64,000 nucleotides of DNA, taken from the NCBI RefSeq assembly GCF_005938745.2, contig NZ_VCBX02000001.1, positions 6,586,501-6,650,500 of the forward strand, written 5' to 3'. The DNA is from Rhodococcus sp. KBS0724. GTDB taxonomy: Bacteria > Actinomycetota > Actinomycetes > Mycobacteriales > Mycobacteriaceae. The notes below the pieces were generated by a model. That model saw nothing but the letters and a program-made list of their open reading frames with translations. It was not told where the DNA came from and made no database searches. Positions within the stretch are counted from its first letter, which is position 1. The number at the start of each line of letters is the position of its first letter. Both the position numbers and the translations under genes were made by a program. Shown here in pieces: positions 1-9,631 of this stretch.

Positions 1-1
1 G

Positions 2-88
2 AAGCTCGCCTGGACGCAGACGATTGCCCACCTGCGCCAAGCGCTGCGCGTTGTTGTCCTGCCGCAAAAAGGCAGCGGTACGCAGTAG
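2..88 (+). CDS. 3' end of an unidentified gene entering from the left (partial)
   Basis: An open frame runs from the window edge to a TAG at 86-88 and would encode the last 28 residues of a protein. The residues look helix-like and basic (KLAWTQTIAHLRQ, then a Val-rich stretch and KGSGTQ). If real, the gene is convergent with the penicillin-binding protein that ends at 105. No family can be recognised from so short a piece, and the frame could be open by chance. Confidence 0.3.
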   Translation, partial: KLAWTQTIAHLRQALRVVVLPQKGSGTQ

Positions 89-104
89 CTGCCTATTCGA
101 CCGA

Positions 105-2264
105 TCAGCCAGGCAACGGAATGACGATGCCCGGAAGAATCTCGATCGAACGGGGCCGCTGCGGGATCTGCGGAATTTCCACCGGCGGCAGTCCCGGAAT
201 GTTCAGCGTGGTGGAAGGCGGGGTAGCTGCCCCCGTACTGCGGTCGTTCGGCGACGTCGCACCGGAGTTGGCGGGAACACCGGCCTGTCCACCGATCGGA
301 TCCGGCCACGGGAACGTCTCGACGTCGGACCCCTTCAGCGCGCCGTCCATCGTGCTCTTCCAGATATCGGCAGGAAGCCCCGAACCATAGATCAATCCGC
401 CGTTGTAGTTGGTGATGGCTTGGGCATCCGAAGTGCCGATCCACACCGCCGTGGACAGGGACGGCGTGTATCCGACCATCCAGGCGTCCTTGTTCTGACC
501 GGTGTCACCGAGCTGAGCGGTGCCGGTCTTCGAAGCGACGGCGCGACCACCGGCCAGCGCGTGGCCGTTGGAGTACGACGCGATCGGCAGCATCGCCTGC
601 GTGACGTTCTCGGCGACGGCAGCGTCGAGTCGACGCTCACCGGGGGAGACGGGACGATCGAGGAGAACTTCACCGTCGGCCGTCACCACCTTCTGGATGA
701 AGTGTGGCTGCTGATAGACCCCGGAGTTGGCGAGAGTTGCGTAGGCGGACGCCATGTCGATGACTCGGGACTGATACTGCCCGAGCACAATTCCGTTCTC
801 CGGCGGGTCACCCGCTTGGGTCAGGGTGGGGTAGTCGAGCCCGGGAATACGCTCGGGGATGCCGGCCAGGTGAGCTGCGTCGGCGATCTTCTGCGGACCG
901 TCCTCCATCGAGAGCATCAGGCGGTAGAAACTGGTGTTGAGCGAACGCTTCAGGGCTTCGGCGATGGTGCAGGTTCCGCAGGATTCGCCGCCGACGTTAC
1001 CGATGGTCACGCCGTTGATCGTGAGCGGCGAACTGTCGAAGCGAGCCGATAGTGGGATGTCTTCCATCAGCGCGGCCACCAGTCCGAAGACCTTGAACGC
1101 CGAACCCGTCTGCAGCGGCGCCTGGGCGTAGTCGAAACCAGCGCCGTCCGTGCCGCCGTAGTACGCGGACACGCCGCCGGTTCGTGGGTTGATGGACACT
1201 GCCGCAGTGCGCAGTTCCTCCGGCTCCCCGTCGAGGTTCTTGTTCACCGCGTTGAGTGCAGCTGCCTGCGCCTGAGGGTCGATGGTGGTCGTGATCTGTA
1301 GACCAGCCGTATTCAGCGTCTCGTCACTGATACCGGCTTCGGCGAGTTCCTTGAGGACCTGCGCCTTGATGTGGCCTTCCGGGCCGGGAGCCTGATTCAG
1401 ATCGGTGGGGCGGTTGGCCGCCGCGACAACGGGAAACGTCATCGCCTCACGGTCTGCCTTGGCAAGCGTCCCCAGGTCGACCATTCCGTTCAGCACGTAG
1501 TTCCATCGCGCTTCGAGGGCGGGGAGATTGGTCTCCGGGTCGAGAAACGACGGACTCTGGATCACCGACGCGAGAACAGCGCCTTCGCCGACGGTCAGGT
1601 CACTGACCGGCTTGTCGAAGTACGCCGTCGACGCCGCTGCGATGCCGTACGCACCGCGGCCGAAGTAAATGGTGTTCAGATACGCCGCAAGGATGTCGTC
1701 CTTGGACCACTCGCGCGCCATCTTGGCGGAGATGACAAGCTCACGCAGCTTTCTGTCGATACTGCGCTCGTCGCCGACCAACACGTTCTTCACGTATTGC
1801 TGCGTGATCGTGGACCCACCGCCGGCGCTTGCCTTGCCCATGATGTTGTCTCGGGCCGCGCGTGCGAACCCCGAAATCGAGAAGCCCGGGTTGGTGTAGA
1901 AATTGCGGTCCTCAGCAGAAATGACGGCGTCACGAACATGGATCGGGATGGCCGACAACGCAACTTCGGTGCGGTTCCCCTCCGGGGGCACCACCTTCCC
2001 GAGCACCGTGGTGCCGTCGGCCATGTAGATGGTGGAGACCTGTTCGTTCTGCATGTCAGCCGGACGAGGAACCTCCGTGCGACTGTAGGCAACAGCAAAC
2101 ACGGAGGCAGGCACGACGATCATCAGAAGGACGAGCACGTAGATCGTCCGCCGGACGAACCGCCACTTGGAGCGTTTCTTCTTGGCCGGTTTTCCCGGGT
2201 TGCCGGAGCGACGCGAAGACGATGCAGCACCACCTGCCGCATTCGATCTATTCGATGGACTCAC
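105..2264 (-). CDS. class A penicillin-binding protein (bifunctional transglycosylase/transpeptidase)
   Basis: This is a 719-residue peptidoglycan synthase that polymerises lipid II and crosslinks stem peptides outside the membrane. A basic cytoplasmic N-terminus is followed by one membrane anchor at about residues 39-60. The GT51 domain carries its catalytic Glu118 in SAEDRNFY, plus the GGGSTITQQ block. The transpeptidase domain has all three motifs: SAFK (Ser388), SLN (441-443) and KTG (579-581). The tail is Pro-rich with no PASTA domain, so it resembles mycobacterial PonA1 more than PonA2. The start is GTG, with GGGAG eight bases upstream. No cell-wall operon partners are visible, so it is probably a single transcription unit. 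The family call is secure; which ponA paralogue it is cannot be decided here. Confidence 0.93.
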   Translation of the reverse strand: MSPSNRSNAAGGAASSSRRSGNPGKPAKKKRSKWRFVRRTIYVLVLLMIVVPASVFAVAYSRTEVPRPADMQNEQVSTIYMADGTTVLGKVVPPEGNRTEVALSAIPIHVRDAVISAEDRNFYTNPGFSISGFARAARDNIMGKASAGGGSTITQQYVKNVLVGDERSIDRKLRELVISAKMAREWSKDDILAAYLNTIYFGRGAYGIAAASTAYFDKPVSDLTVGEGAVLASVIQSPSFLDPETNLPALEARWNYVLNGMVDLGTLAKADREAMTFPVVAAANRPTDLNQAPGPEGHIKAQVLKELAEAGISDETLNTAGLQITTTIDPQAQAAALNAVNKNLDGEPEELRTAAVSINPRTGGVSAYYGGTDGAGFDYAQAPLQTGSAFKVFGLVAALMEDIPLSARFDSSPLTINGVTIGNVGGESCGTCTIAEALKRSLNTSFYRLMLSMEDGPQKIADAAHLAGIPERIPGLDYPTLTQAGDPPENGIVLGQYQSRVIDMASAYATLANSGVYQQPHFIQKVVTADGEVLLDRPVSPGERRLDAAVAENVTQAMLPIASYSNGHALAGGRAVASKTGTAQLGDTGQNKDAWMVGYTPSLSTAVWIGTSDAQAITNYNGGLIYGSGLPADIWKSTMDGALKGSDVETFPWPDPIGGQAGVPANSGATSPNDRSTGAATPPSTTLNIPGLPPVEIPQIPQRPRSIEILPGIVIPLPG

Positions 2265-2376
2265 TTACACACTCCCGGTCGGGTACCTGACCTCACAGCA
2301 TCATTGCACCAGGGTGTTGTCTCGATCAGATAACTCCCGGCAACTGCGATACCGAAACGTCACACTACCGGGAGGT

Positions 2377-2586
2377 CTATCGCCGACGCTCCGCACGAAC
2401 CGCTTTCCGGTATCCGCGGTACGCAAAGCCCAGCGCAATGACGCAACCGAGCAGCACCAGCGACGGCGTCACCCCTGGGTCACCTTTGACGATGGCGACC
2501 ACAGCGCCGATCAACGCCATGAGAGCAAACACCGAGATGAAGCCGGCGATGAGCTCCATGCGCTGGGCGCGCGAAGCCCGCCTCAT
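2377..2586 (-). CDS. small two-helix membrane protein at the end of the sugar ABC operon
   Basis: A 69-residue protein with basic ends and two hydrophobic segments at about residues 13-34 and 41-58, probably a hairpin in the membrane with both ends in the cytoplasm. It starts 25 bases after the MalG-type permease stop, so it is likely the last gene of the transporter operon. Corynebacterium trehalose uptake (tus) loci also carry a small membrane protein of unknown role, which is a loose parallel by position only. Its function is unknown. Confidence 0.65.
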   Translation of the reverse strand: MRRASRAQRMELIAGFISVFALMALIGAVVAIVKGDPGVTPSLVLLGCVIALGFAYRGYRKAVRAERRR

Positions 2587-2611
2587 GTGAACCGCGCGCG
2601 CGGAGCCCGCA

Positions 2612-3448
2612 TCACGACTTGACGCCGCCTGCGGTCAGACCTGCGATGATCCGTCGCTGGAAGATCAGAACCATGATCACGAGCGGAATCATCACGAGGG
2701 TGCCGCCGGCCATGATGGAGGTGTACGGCGTGACAAAGGGATCGGTACCGGAGAACTTGGCCATCGCCACGGTGACGGGCGCCGTTTTGTCGCTCGAGAG
2801 CTGCAGTGCCAGCAGGTACTCGTTGACCGTCGCGATGAACGCGAGGATCGCGGTGGTGAACAGTGCGGGCGCGGCGAGCGGCAACATGATCAGCCGGAAG
2901 GCCTGACCGCGGGTAGCGCCGTCGATGCGGGCAGCTTCTTCGAGTTCCCAGGGGAGTTCGGAGAAGAAGGAGGTCAGCGTGTACACCGTGAGCGGTAGGA
3001 CAAACGAGATGTTGGGAATGATCAGCGCTTTGTAGCTGCCGATCCACCCGAGGTCCGTGAACATCTGGAACAACGGCGTCACCAGTGCGACCACCGGAAA
3101 CATGGACGCGCCGAGGATGATGCCGGTGACGAAGTATTTGCCACGGAAGTCGAACCGCGAGAGCGCGTACGCCGTGAAGACACCGACGACCAGAGCAACA
3201 AGAGTGGTTGCGCCGGCGATGATGAGGCTGTTCATCAGGGCCCGGGTGAAGTTCACCTTGGCATCGGGATCAAGCGCCGCGGTGAAGTTGGAGAACGTCA
3301 GATTGGTGGGCCAGAGCGACGTCGAGAATGTCTCCGACGGGTCACGCAGAGCCGTCACGATCATCCAGTAGCAAGGAGCCAGTCCCCACACGATGATCAG
3401 TACGACGCCGATGTAGGTGCCGATCTTGCCGCGTAGTGCCTTGGTCAT
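2612..3448 (-). CDS. carbohydrate ABC importer, MalG-type permease
   Basis: A 278-residue inner-membrane permease with about six transmembrane helices. The conserved coupling loop EEAARIDGATRGQAF is the site that docks the ATPase in CUT1 sugar importers. The ATG chosen overlaps the stop of the upstream permease (ATGA at 3445-3448), which argues against the longer open frame reaching to 3751. It would pair with the MalF-type permease to form the channel. By family (MalG/SugB/TusG) it carries oligosaccharides or trehalose; the substrate cannot be read from the sequence. Confidence 0.9.
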   Translation of the reverse strand: MTKALRGKIGTYIGVVLIIVWGLAPCYWMIVTALRDPSETFSTSLWPTNLTFSNFTAALDPDAKVNFTRALMNSLIIAGATTLVALVVGVFTAYALSRFDFRGKYFVTGIILGASMFPVVALVTPLFQMFTDLGWIGSYKALIIPNISFVLPLTVYTLTSFFSELPWELEEAARIDGATRGQAFRLIMLPLAAPALFTTAILAFIATVNEYLLALQLSSDKTAPVTVAMAKFSGTDPFVTPYTSIMAGGTLVMIPLVIMVLIFQRRIIAGLTAGGVKS

Positions 3449-4623
3449 ACCGGCTCCCCTTTCCGCTGCTTTTCCTGCGTGCTGACCGCGTTGGCTCCGA
3501 GGAATCGAACCAGGATGAAGGCCACAGCGAAGATGATGAGGAACGTGATGGTGGACAGTGCTGATGCCGAATTGGCGCCGACGCGCATCTGATCGACCAC
3601 CAGGACCGAGATGGTGGACGTGGCGGGATTGGATCCCATCATGATTGCGGGCAGGTCGTACATGCGCAGGGCGTCCATCGTGCGGAAGAGCACGGCCACC
3701 ATGAGTGCGGGCTTGACCAACGGCAATGTGATCATGCGGAAGCGCTGCCACGCGGTTGCACCGTCGACCTTGGCTGCTTCGTAGACGTCGGCGGGAATCA
3801 TCTGCAGGCCCGCGAGGATGAGCAGTGCCATGAACGGCGCTGTCTTCCAGACGTCGGCGACGACGATCGCGAATCGAGCCGGCCAGGGATCAGCCGTCCA
3901 CAGGATGTTGGTACCGAGAATCTTGTTGGCGATGCCGTCGTTGGCAAAGATGAAGAACCACAACTTCGCGGTGACAGCGGTGGGGATGGCCCACGGAATC
4001 AAAACCGAGGCGCGCAGCAAACCGCGCCCCCGGAAAGTCTTGGCCATGATCAACGCCATCGAGAGACCGATCAGCGTCTCGAGCAGAACCGTGACGATCG
4101 TGAATCCGAAGGTATTGCCGATCGACTGCCAGAACTGCGAGCCGAGCGTTCCGGGAGGACACGGAATCGCGCCGTTCGCAGTGTTGCAGGACTGGGTGAT
4201 CCAGTTCTTGTAGTTGTCGAACCACGTGAACTGACCGGTGACGAACATGCCGGTCTCGGGATCGAGTTTCTTGCCGTCGCTGTGCATCGACATCCAGATC
4301 GCGCGCCCGAGCGGGTACACGATGATGACTGCGAGAACGATCAACGACGGAGCGACAAACACCCACGGCGGGACGCGTCGACGCTTTTTCGGCTTGTCGG
4401 CCGACGGGGGTGGAGGCATGTCCGGCGGTGGCGGAGGCGCATCTGCAGAGTCGGGCAGAACCTTGGTCAGGGACATCCCTGCACCCTCGGATACCGACGG
4501 CTCTTCTAGCGGTTCCGGCGCTCGGTGTCTCCCACCAACGCCCGAACGGTCGGGACCGGTTGACCCGGCCCCGACCGTGGGGTTGGCAGGCACAGCCGCG
4601 GAAGGATCCTGCGGTTCTGCCAT
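3445..4623 (-). CDS. carbohydrate ABC importer, MalF-type permease
   Basis: A 392-residue permease with a Pro-rich cytoplasmic N-terminus of about 90 residues before the first helix (WVFVAPSLIVLAVIIVYPLG). Five further helices follow, with the EAA loop (YEAAKVDGATAWQRF) in the second half. The long Pro-rich extension is unusual for MalF/SugA proteins. AGGAG lies about nine bases upstream of the ATG. The gene begins 20 bases after the binding-protein gene and overlaps the next permease by four bases, so the three are one operon. Confidence 0.9.
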   Translation of the reverse strand: MAEPQDPSAAVPANPTVGAGSTGPDRSGVGGRHRAPEPLEEPSVSEGAGMSLTKVLPDSADAPPPPPDMPPPPSADKPKKRRRVPPWVFVAPSLIVLAVIIVYPLGRAIWMSMHSDGKKLDPETGMFVTGQFTWFDNYKNWITQSCNTANGAIPCPPGTLGSQFWQSIGNTFGFTIVTVLLETLIGLSMALIMAKTFRGRGLLRASVLIPWAIPTAVTAKLWFFIFANDGIANKILGTNILWTADPWPARFAIVVADVWKTAPFMALLILAGLQMIPADVYEAAKVDGATAWQRFRMITLPLVKPALMVAVLFRTMDALRMYDLPAIMMGSNPATSTISVLVVDQMRVGANSASALSTITFLIIFAVAFILVRFLGANAVSTQEKQRKGEPV

Positions 4624-4643
4624 TGCTTATTGCTCCTGGTAGA

Positions 4644-5933
4644 TCAGTTACCGGCGGTTTCGATGCCGGCCTTGGTGTCTGCCAAAGCCTGCTCGACGGT
4701 CTTCTCGCCGCGAATAGCAGCGTAGGTGTTGTCGGAAATCGACTTCGACACCTGCGTGTAGTACGGCGTGACGGGACGCGGCTGCGCGGAGGCAAGCGCT
4801 TCCTTCAGTGTCGCGAAGTACGGGAACTGTGCAAGCACGGCCGGGTCGTCGTAGACAGCCGAGAGGACGGGTGCGCCGCCGACCTCGGTGAAGTACGTCT
4901 GCGACTTCTGGGTCTGCATGAACTCGAGGAAGTCGCGTGCCGTTGCCGGTGCGTCCGAGAATGCGCTGATGCCGACGTTGTAGCCGCCGACCGTCGATGC
5001 GCCCGGTCCGTCTACGCCCGGGAGAACCGTGTAGCCGTACTTGCCGGCAACCGAGGTCTCTTCGCCGTCAACCGAGAAGCCGGACCAGCTACGCATGAAC
5101 AGGGCCTTGCCTTCACCGAAGGCGCTCTGCGACTCGCCCTCGGAATACGTCAACGCTTCCTGCGGGATCGTGTTGTCTGCGAAGGAATCGACGATGAACT
5201 GCACGCCTTCCTTCGTCTTGTCGTCGATCGCCGGGGTGATTCCGTCAGCGCCGACCCACGGTCCACCGAACGCATTGGTGATCTCGGTGGTGTTGACCGT
5301 CAGGCCTTCGTAGTTCTTGAACTGACCGACGTAGCAAGAGATGCCGGCTTCGACAGCCTTCGGGCAGTTTTCCTTGAGCTCGGCCCACGTGGTGGGAGCC
5401 TTCTCGACGAGGTCCTTGCGGTAGTACAGGAACGCGGCGTTGGTGTTCTTGGGCGCTGCGTAGAGCTTGCCGTTGTACGTGCCGGAGGCGACGGTCGACG
5501 GCAGGAGGCCCGAGGTATCGATCTTCAGGTCACCCTCGAGCGGAACCAGCCAGCCGTTGGCAGCGAACTGCGCGGTGTTGACGACGTCGACGCCGATGAG
5601 GTCGTACTCATCGCTCTTGGCCTGCATGCGCTGGGTGATGTCGTCGACCTGCGCGTTGGCTTCCTTGGCCAGCGGCTTCAGGGTGACCTTCTCGTCCGGA
5701 TGCTCGGCATTCCAGTCGGAGATGATGTTTTCGAGCGCCTCGTTCAGGGCATCCTGGCCCTCGACGATCGTGATGGGGCCGCGGCCTTCGCTGGAGGACG
5801 ATCCCCCGGATGCGGCTGTGGTGGTGGTGTCGCCGCCGTTGTCCGAATCGGATGAACAGCCTGCCAGTACCAGCATCGACACTGCCGACGCTGCAATTGC
5901 AGCCCGACGCATCGCCTTCGAGTTCAGAACCAT
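4644..5933 (-). CDS. carbohydrate ABC importer, substrate-binding lipoprotein
   Basis: A 429-residue family 1 solute-binding protein. The N-terminal signal ends in a lipobox (LVLAGC), so the mature protein is lipid-anchored outside the membrane. GGGGAG sits eight bases before the ATG at 5933, which is why the longer frame to 6017 was rejected. The KNYEGLTVNTTE segment recalls the LpqY/TusE trehalose-binding group, and Rhodococcus must recycle trehalose released during mycolate synthesis. Trehalose is therefore my best guess for the ligand, but maltodextrins are not excluded. Confidence 0.88.
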   Translation of the reverse strand: MVLNSKAMRRAAIAASAVSMLVLAGCSSDSDNGGDTTTTAASGGSSSSEGRGPITIVEGQDALNEALENIISDWNAEHPDEKVTLKPLAKEANAQVDDITQRMQAKSDEYDLIGVDVVNTAQFAANGWLVPLEGDLKIDTSGLLPSTVASGTYNGKLYAAPKNTNAAFLYYRKDLVEKAPTTWAELKENCPKAVEAGISCYVGQFKNYEGLTVNTTEITNAFGGPWVGADGITPAIDDKTKEGVQFIVDSFADNTIPQEALTYSEGESQSAFGEGKALFMRSWSGFSVDGEETSVAGKYGYTVLPGVDGPGASTVGGYNVGISAFSDAPATARDFLEFMQTQKSQTYFTEVGGAPVLSAVYDDPAVLAQFPYFATLKEALASAQPRPVTPYYTQVSKSISDNTYAAIRGEKTVEQALADTKAGIETAGN

Positions 5934-6102
5934 GGATTCGCTCCCCGCTTGTATACGACAAAAGACATCCCGGTAGCCGACGTCACGACATGCGCCATGA
6001 GTGCCGGCTCCCAGCATCGGCCCCTACTGTGGCACGAGACACCCCTACTTGTTGGTATTACGGCGATCCTGAATCGTTCATGTGTCGGATTAGAGCGTCG
6101 AA

Positions 6103-7176
6103 TCAGCCGAGGCGACGGCCGTCGCTCGATGCAAAAACATGCACCTTGTCCGGGTCGACTCGAAGATTCACGCGATCACCCTTCTGCGGCGGATTGCGCC
6201 AGTCACCTCGCGCCACGATCTGTTGTGGGCTGCCGCCGATAGTCGTGCGGCCGTAGACGTAGGCATCTGACCCGAGTTCTTCGACGACGTCGACGTCCAT
6301 CGGAATGCCCGAGGCGGCAATTTCGAGGTGTTCCGGGCGGATTCCGAGTGTCACGTCGGTCTCGGGTGTGCCGTTCAATGTTTCACGGGAAACAGGGACA
6401 ACCACGTCACCGAACACCACACCACCGTCAGTGAGCGGAAGCGTGAAGAGATTCATCGCGGGCGAACCCATGAAGCCGGCGACAAACACGTTCTTCGGCC
6501 GGTTGTACAGCTCCCGCGGCGACGCACACTGCTGCAGAATTCCCTTGTCGAGGACGGCGACGCGATCACCCATGGTCATCGCCTCGACCTGATCGTGCGT
6601 CACGTAGACCATCGTGGTCGCGAGGCGTCGCTGCAATTGCGCGATCTGCGTACGTGTCTGCACACGTAGTTTTGCGTCGAGATTGGAGAGCGGCTCGTCC
6701 ATCAGGAACACCTGCGGTTGCCGGACGATGGCGCGACCCATGGCAACTCGCTGACGCTGACCGCCCGAGAGCGCTTTCGGCTTGCGATCCAGGTACGGCT
6801 CGAGGTCGAGCATCTTGGCAACTTCCTCGACGCGAGCTCGGGTTTCCGTCTTGTTGGTGCCAGCCAACTTGAGGGCGAATCCCATGTTCTCGGCCACTGT
6901 CATGTGCGGGTAGAGCGCGTAGTTCTGGAACACCATCGCGATGTCACGTTCCTTGGGCTCCTGACCGGTGACGTCGCGGTCACCGATGAGAATGCGGCCA
7001 CTGTGGACCTCTTCGAGACCCGCCAGCATGCGGAGCGTCGTCGACTTTCCACAACCGGACGGTCCGACGAGAACAAGGAACTCGCCGTCCTCGATCTGGA
7101 GGTCGAGTTTGTCGACTGCGGGAGAATTCGATCCGGGGAACAGACACGTCGTTCCCTCGAATGTCACTGAAGCCAT
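6103..7176 (-). CDS. carbohydrate ABC importer, MalK/UgpC-type ATPase
   Basis: A 357-residue ATPase with Walker A (GPSGCGKST), signature LSGGQRQRVAMGRA, Walker B (VFLMDEPLSNLD) and the H-loop (VTHDQVEAM). A C-terminal TOBE-type regulatory region (DVTLGIRPEHL) is typical of MalK, UgpC and SugC. The start is the ATG of MASVTF, with GAAGGG about 11 bases upstream; the open frame extends far beyond it but has no ATPase homology there. It lies first in the operon order, 169 bases before the binding-protein gene, so that gap may hold a second promoter. Confidence 0.92.
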   Translation of the reverse strand: MASVTFEGTTCLFPGSNSPAVDKLDLQIEDGEFLVLVGPSGCGKSTTLRMLAGLEEVHSGRILIGDRDVTGQEPKERDIAMVFQNYALYPHMTVAENMGFALKLAGTNKTETRARVEEVAKMLDLEPYLDRKPKALSGGQRQRVAMGRAIVRQPQVFLMDEPLSNLDAKLRVQTRTQIAQLQRRLATTMVYVTHDQVEAMTMGDRVAVLDKGILQQCASPRELYNRPKNVFVAGFMGSPAMNLFTLPLTDGGVVFGDVVVPVSRETLNGTPETDVTLGIRPEHLEIAASGIPMDVDVVEELGSDAYVYGRTTIGGSPQQIVARGDWRNPPQKGDRVNLRVDPDKVHVFASSDGRRLG

Positions 7177-7290
7177 GGCTGGTTGATCCCTTCTACCGGC
7201 AGGAACGTGCCGGACGATCCAAGTTGAGGGTGAGTGTGTGCCCCAGCAGCATAAACGTCGCTGTCGGTATCCGGGAGTACCCTTCTTTCG

Positions 7291-8103
7291 GTGAGTTCGG
7301 AGAAGATGTTGACCCGCATCGGCGCTCTGCTTCGTCAGGCAGAATCCACCGATAATCCGCACGAAGGTGAAGCCTTCATGGCGGCCGCGCAGCGGTTGGC
7401 CACCAACTCGGCCATCGATCTGGCGGTGGCTCGCGCGCACACGGCGTCGTCGGAAAAACGGGCGACGCCCACCCAGCGACTGATCACGATCGGTGAGCCC
7501 GGCAAGCGGGGATTGCGTACCTACGCTCAGTTGTTCATCGCCATCGCCGCCGCCAACGACGTGCAGTGCGACATCGCACAGACGTCTGCGGTCATCTTCG
7601 CGTACGGATTTGCCGGAGACATCGACGTATGCGAGGCCCTGTACTCGAGCCTGCTGTTCCAGATGGTGCGAGATTCCGACGCGTATGTCCGCTCCGGCGC
7701 GTACCGCGGTGAAACGTCGGTGCGGACGGTCGTCGAAACTCGTGGACGACGACGCGTCAGCACGCAGGTCCGCAAGCCGGTTGCCGGGGTGACCGCGCGG
7801 CTCAATTTCCAGATGGCCTACGCGGCGCGCATCGGTGCCCGGTTGACGGAAACGAAGAAGGAGACCGAAACGGTGTCCACAGCGTCGTCCTCGGAAACCG
7901 CACTGGTGTTGCGTAACAAGGAAATCGAACTCAAAGACTATTACTCGTCCAACTCCAAGGCGCGCGGTACGTGGCGCGGCGGCGGCAGGGCCAGTGCCGG
8001 ACATTCGTCACACGCACGTCAAGCCGGCGACAAGGCCGCCAGATCAGCACGGCTGGGAAACCTTCCGGAGATCGGCGGCGTCCGGGGGCAGATCGATTCG
8101 TGA
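7291..8103 (+). CDS. DUF2786 domain protein
   Basis: A 270-residue protein whose first 45 residues (LTRIGALLRQAESTDNPHE) match the DUF2786 domain common in actinobacteria and phages. The rest is soluble, basic near the C-terminus, and of unknown role. The start is GTG at 7291, with an in-frame ATG five codons later as an alternative. Its stop overlaps the start of the next gene, so the two are translationally coupled. It is divergent from the sugar ATPase. No enzymatic motif was recognised. Confidence 0.75.
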   Translation: MSSEKMLTRIGALLRQAESTDNPHEGEAFMAAAQRLATNSAIDLAVARAHTASSEKRATPTQRLITIGEPGKRGLRTYAQLFIAIAAANDVQCDIAQTSAVIFAYGFAGDIDVCEALYSSLLFQMVRDSDAYVRSGAYRGETSVRTVVETRGRRRVSTQVRKPVAGVTARLNFQMAYAARIGARLTETKKETETVSTASSSETALVLRNKEIELKDYYSSNSKARGTWRGGGRASAGHSSHARQAGDKAARSARLGNLPEIGGVRGQIDS

Positions 8104-8603
8104 GGGATAGTCAACGTTCCGCCCTCTACGAGGCAGAAACCTTGGTGCGCACCATGTTCGACCGCGCCGATCAGCGGGGGACACGTAGCGTCGAGGTTCT
8201 GGGGTCAACCATCACGCTGCCGGTCGAACGCAAATTCGGTTCGGTGGAATCGGTACAAACGTATTGCGATCAGGTCCTTTCACTGAACTGGGTGGTCGAA
8301 TCCTGGCCTCGCGCAAGTGCTTCGGTAGTGGTGCGCGCCCGCGCAGGAAACGCTGCCGCCCACTACTCGAACAACACCATCGCCGTCCCGGAGGACCGCG
8401 ATGGGCGCTGGGCACTGCGTGAACTTGTTGTTCTGCACGAACTCGCACACCACCTCGGCAACCCCGACTCCGACTCCGACGAGGCTTCCCACGGGCCCGA
8501 GTTCGTCGACCGCTACCTGAGCATGGTCGGCGAAATCATCGGACCCGAGGCCGCCTTTGTTCTTCGCGCAATGTTTCTTGCCGGTGGCGTCCAGTCGAGT
8601 TGA
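8100..8603 (+). CDS. putative metallohydrolase (TIGR04338-type, HExxH)
   Basis: A 167-residue protein with a zincin-type motif, VVLHELAHHL, followed by HGPEF, which could supply a third zinc ligand. This matches the actinobacterial TIGR04338 family of putative metallohydrolases. The GTG start at 8100 overlaps the upstream TGA by four bases, so it is made together with the DUF2786 protein; a longer frame starting at 7971 would lie inside that gene. No signal peptide is visible, so it is probably cytoplasmic. The substrate is unknown. Confidence 0.75.
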   Translation: MRDSQRSALYEAETLVRTMFDRADQRGTRSVEVLGSTITLPVERKFGSVESVQTYCDQVLSLNWVVESWPRASASVVVRARAGNAAAHYSNNTIAVPEDRDGRWALRELVVLHELAHHLGNPDSDSDEASHGPEFVDRYLSMVGEIIGPEAAFVLRAMFLAGGVQSS

Positions 8604-8664
8604 GGGCAATCAGCCCTCGGCGAACCCGGTGGTGGCCGAACCGGCCGACTGGAATACTCGGCGT

Positions 8665-9033
8665 ATGGATAACCAGCGCAGATTGGTCCTGGTCCGGGAT
8701 GAGTCCGAACTCCCGAGCTCTGATGCACCTGCGCGTAAGCCCCCACTGATTCGCGAGGCGTACGGGCGAGTGTTGCGCGAGGTCCGACGCGATCAGGACC
8801 GGACGCTGGACGACGTCGCCGCCGAGGTCGGAATGTCGAAGCAATACCTGTCCGAAATCGAGCGAGGTAAGAAGGAACCGTCGTCGGAAATCCTGCGGTC
8901 CATCTGCCAAGCTCTGGGAATGCCGCTCGAGCACTTGCTGTTCCGCTCGGGGAACAAACTCGTCGCGCTCAATTCCCTCACGTTCGGGAACTCTCCGGCA
9001 CCGATTTCCGGGCCCGTCCTGATGGCAGCCTGA
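8665..9033 (+). CDS. popR: PopR/ClgR-like HTH regulator of clpP genes
   Basis: A 122-residue XRE-type DNA-binding protein. The helix-turn-helix covers about residues 40-75 (DDVAAEVGMSKQYLSEIERG). The protein ends in Ala-Ala. In Streptomyces lividans PopR the two terminal alanines are needed for its degradation by ClpP1P2, which couples clpP3P4 expression to the state of the main protease. The gene is convergent with the clpP pair, only one base separates the stop codons, and a PopR-like operator lies before the clpP genes. ClgR is the alternative name for this family; the AA tail and operator favour PopR. Confidence 0.75.
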   Translation: MDNQRRLVLVRDESELPSSDAPARKPPLIREAYGRVLREVRRDQDRTLDDVAAEVGMSKQYLSEIERGKKEPSSEILRSICQALGMPLEHLLFRSGNKLVALNSLTFGNSPAPISGPVLMAA

Positions 9034-9034
9034 G

Positions 9035-9631
9035 TCAGTTCCCTTCGATGAGGGTGTCGGCCAATCCGTAAGAGATTGCGTCGTGAGCAGTGAAAATCCG
9101 GTCTCGGTCGGTGTCTTTACGAAGTCGCTCGACGCTCTGACCGGTGTGCTTACTCAGAATCACCTCGGTCTGCTCGCGGATTCTCAGGATCTCGGCTGCT
9201 TGAAGCGCCAGATCCGAGATTGTGCCGCTGCCTTGCGTCGACGGTTGGTGCAGCAGCACCCGCGAATGGGCGAGAACGTGACGATGCCCCGGAGTGCCTG
9301 CGGCGAGCAGCACCGCGGCAGCCGACGCCGCCTGCCCCATGCAGTACGTGGAAATGGTGGGTTTCAGGAATTGCATGGTGTCGTAGATCGCGAGCATCGC
9401 CGTGGTGGAACCACCGGGGGAGTTGATGTACAAACCGATTTCGCGATCCGGGTTGTCGGCCTGCAGGTGCAGCATCTGCGCCATCACGACGTTGGCGACG
9501 CCGTCGTCGATCTCCGTGCCGAGAAAGACGATGCGCTCGTTGAGGAGCCTGCTGAAGATGTCGAAAGATCGCTCACCCGTCGGCGTTCGCTCGATGACAC
9601 TGGGAATCATGTACTGGGACATGATGTTCAC
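9035..9631 (-). CDS. clpP: ClpP protease subunit (second of pair)
   Basis: A 198-residue serine peptidase subunit with the ClpP triad context: Ser in [10 protein letters not shown], His in VLLHQPS and Asp in KDTDRDRIF. The GTG start overlaps the stop of the first clpP (GTGA at 9628-9631); an ATG at 9622 is the alternative. Two ClpP subunits form a heterotetradecamer that degrades substrates fed by a Clp ATPase. Neither tig nor clpX is adjacent, unlike the essential actinobacterial clpP1P2 locus, so this is probably the secondary (clpP3P4-like) pair. Confidence 0.9.
   Translation of the reverse strand: MNIMSQYMIPSVIERTPTGERSFDIFSRLLNERIVFLGTEIDDGVANVVMAQMLHLQADNPDREIGLYINSPGGSTTAMLAIYDTMQFLKPTISTYCMGQAASAAAVLLAAGTPGHRHVLAHSRVLLHQPSTQGSGTISDLALQAAEILRIREQTEVILSKHTGQSVERLRKDTDRDRIFTAHDAISYGLADTLIEGN

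Noticed and set aside
4410..5855. 481-codon plus-strand frame opposite the sugar-binding protein and permease
   Set aside because: No protein motif, no ribosome site, and it lies opposite two well-supported genes.
7177..8004. Long N-terminal extension of the sugar ATPase
   Set aside because: The ATPase family begins at MASVTF (7176), and the extension overlaps the divergent DUF2786 gene in reverse.
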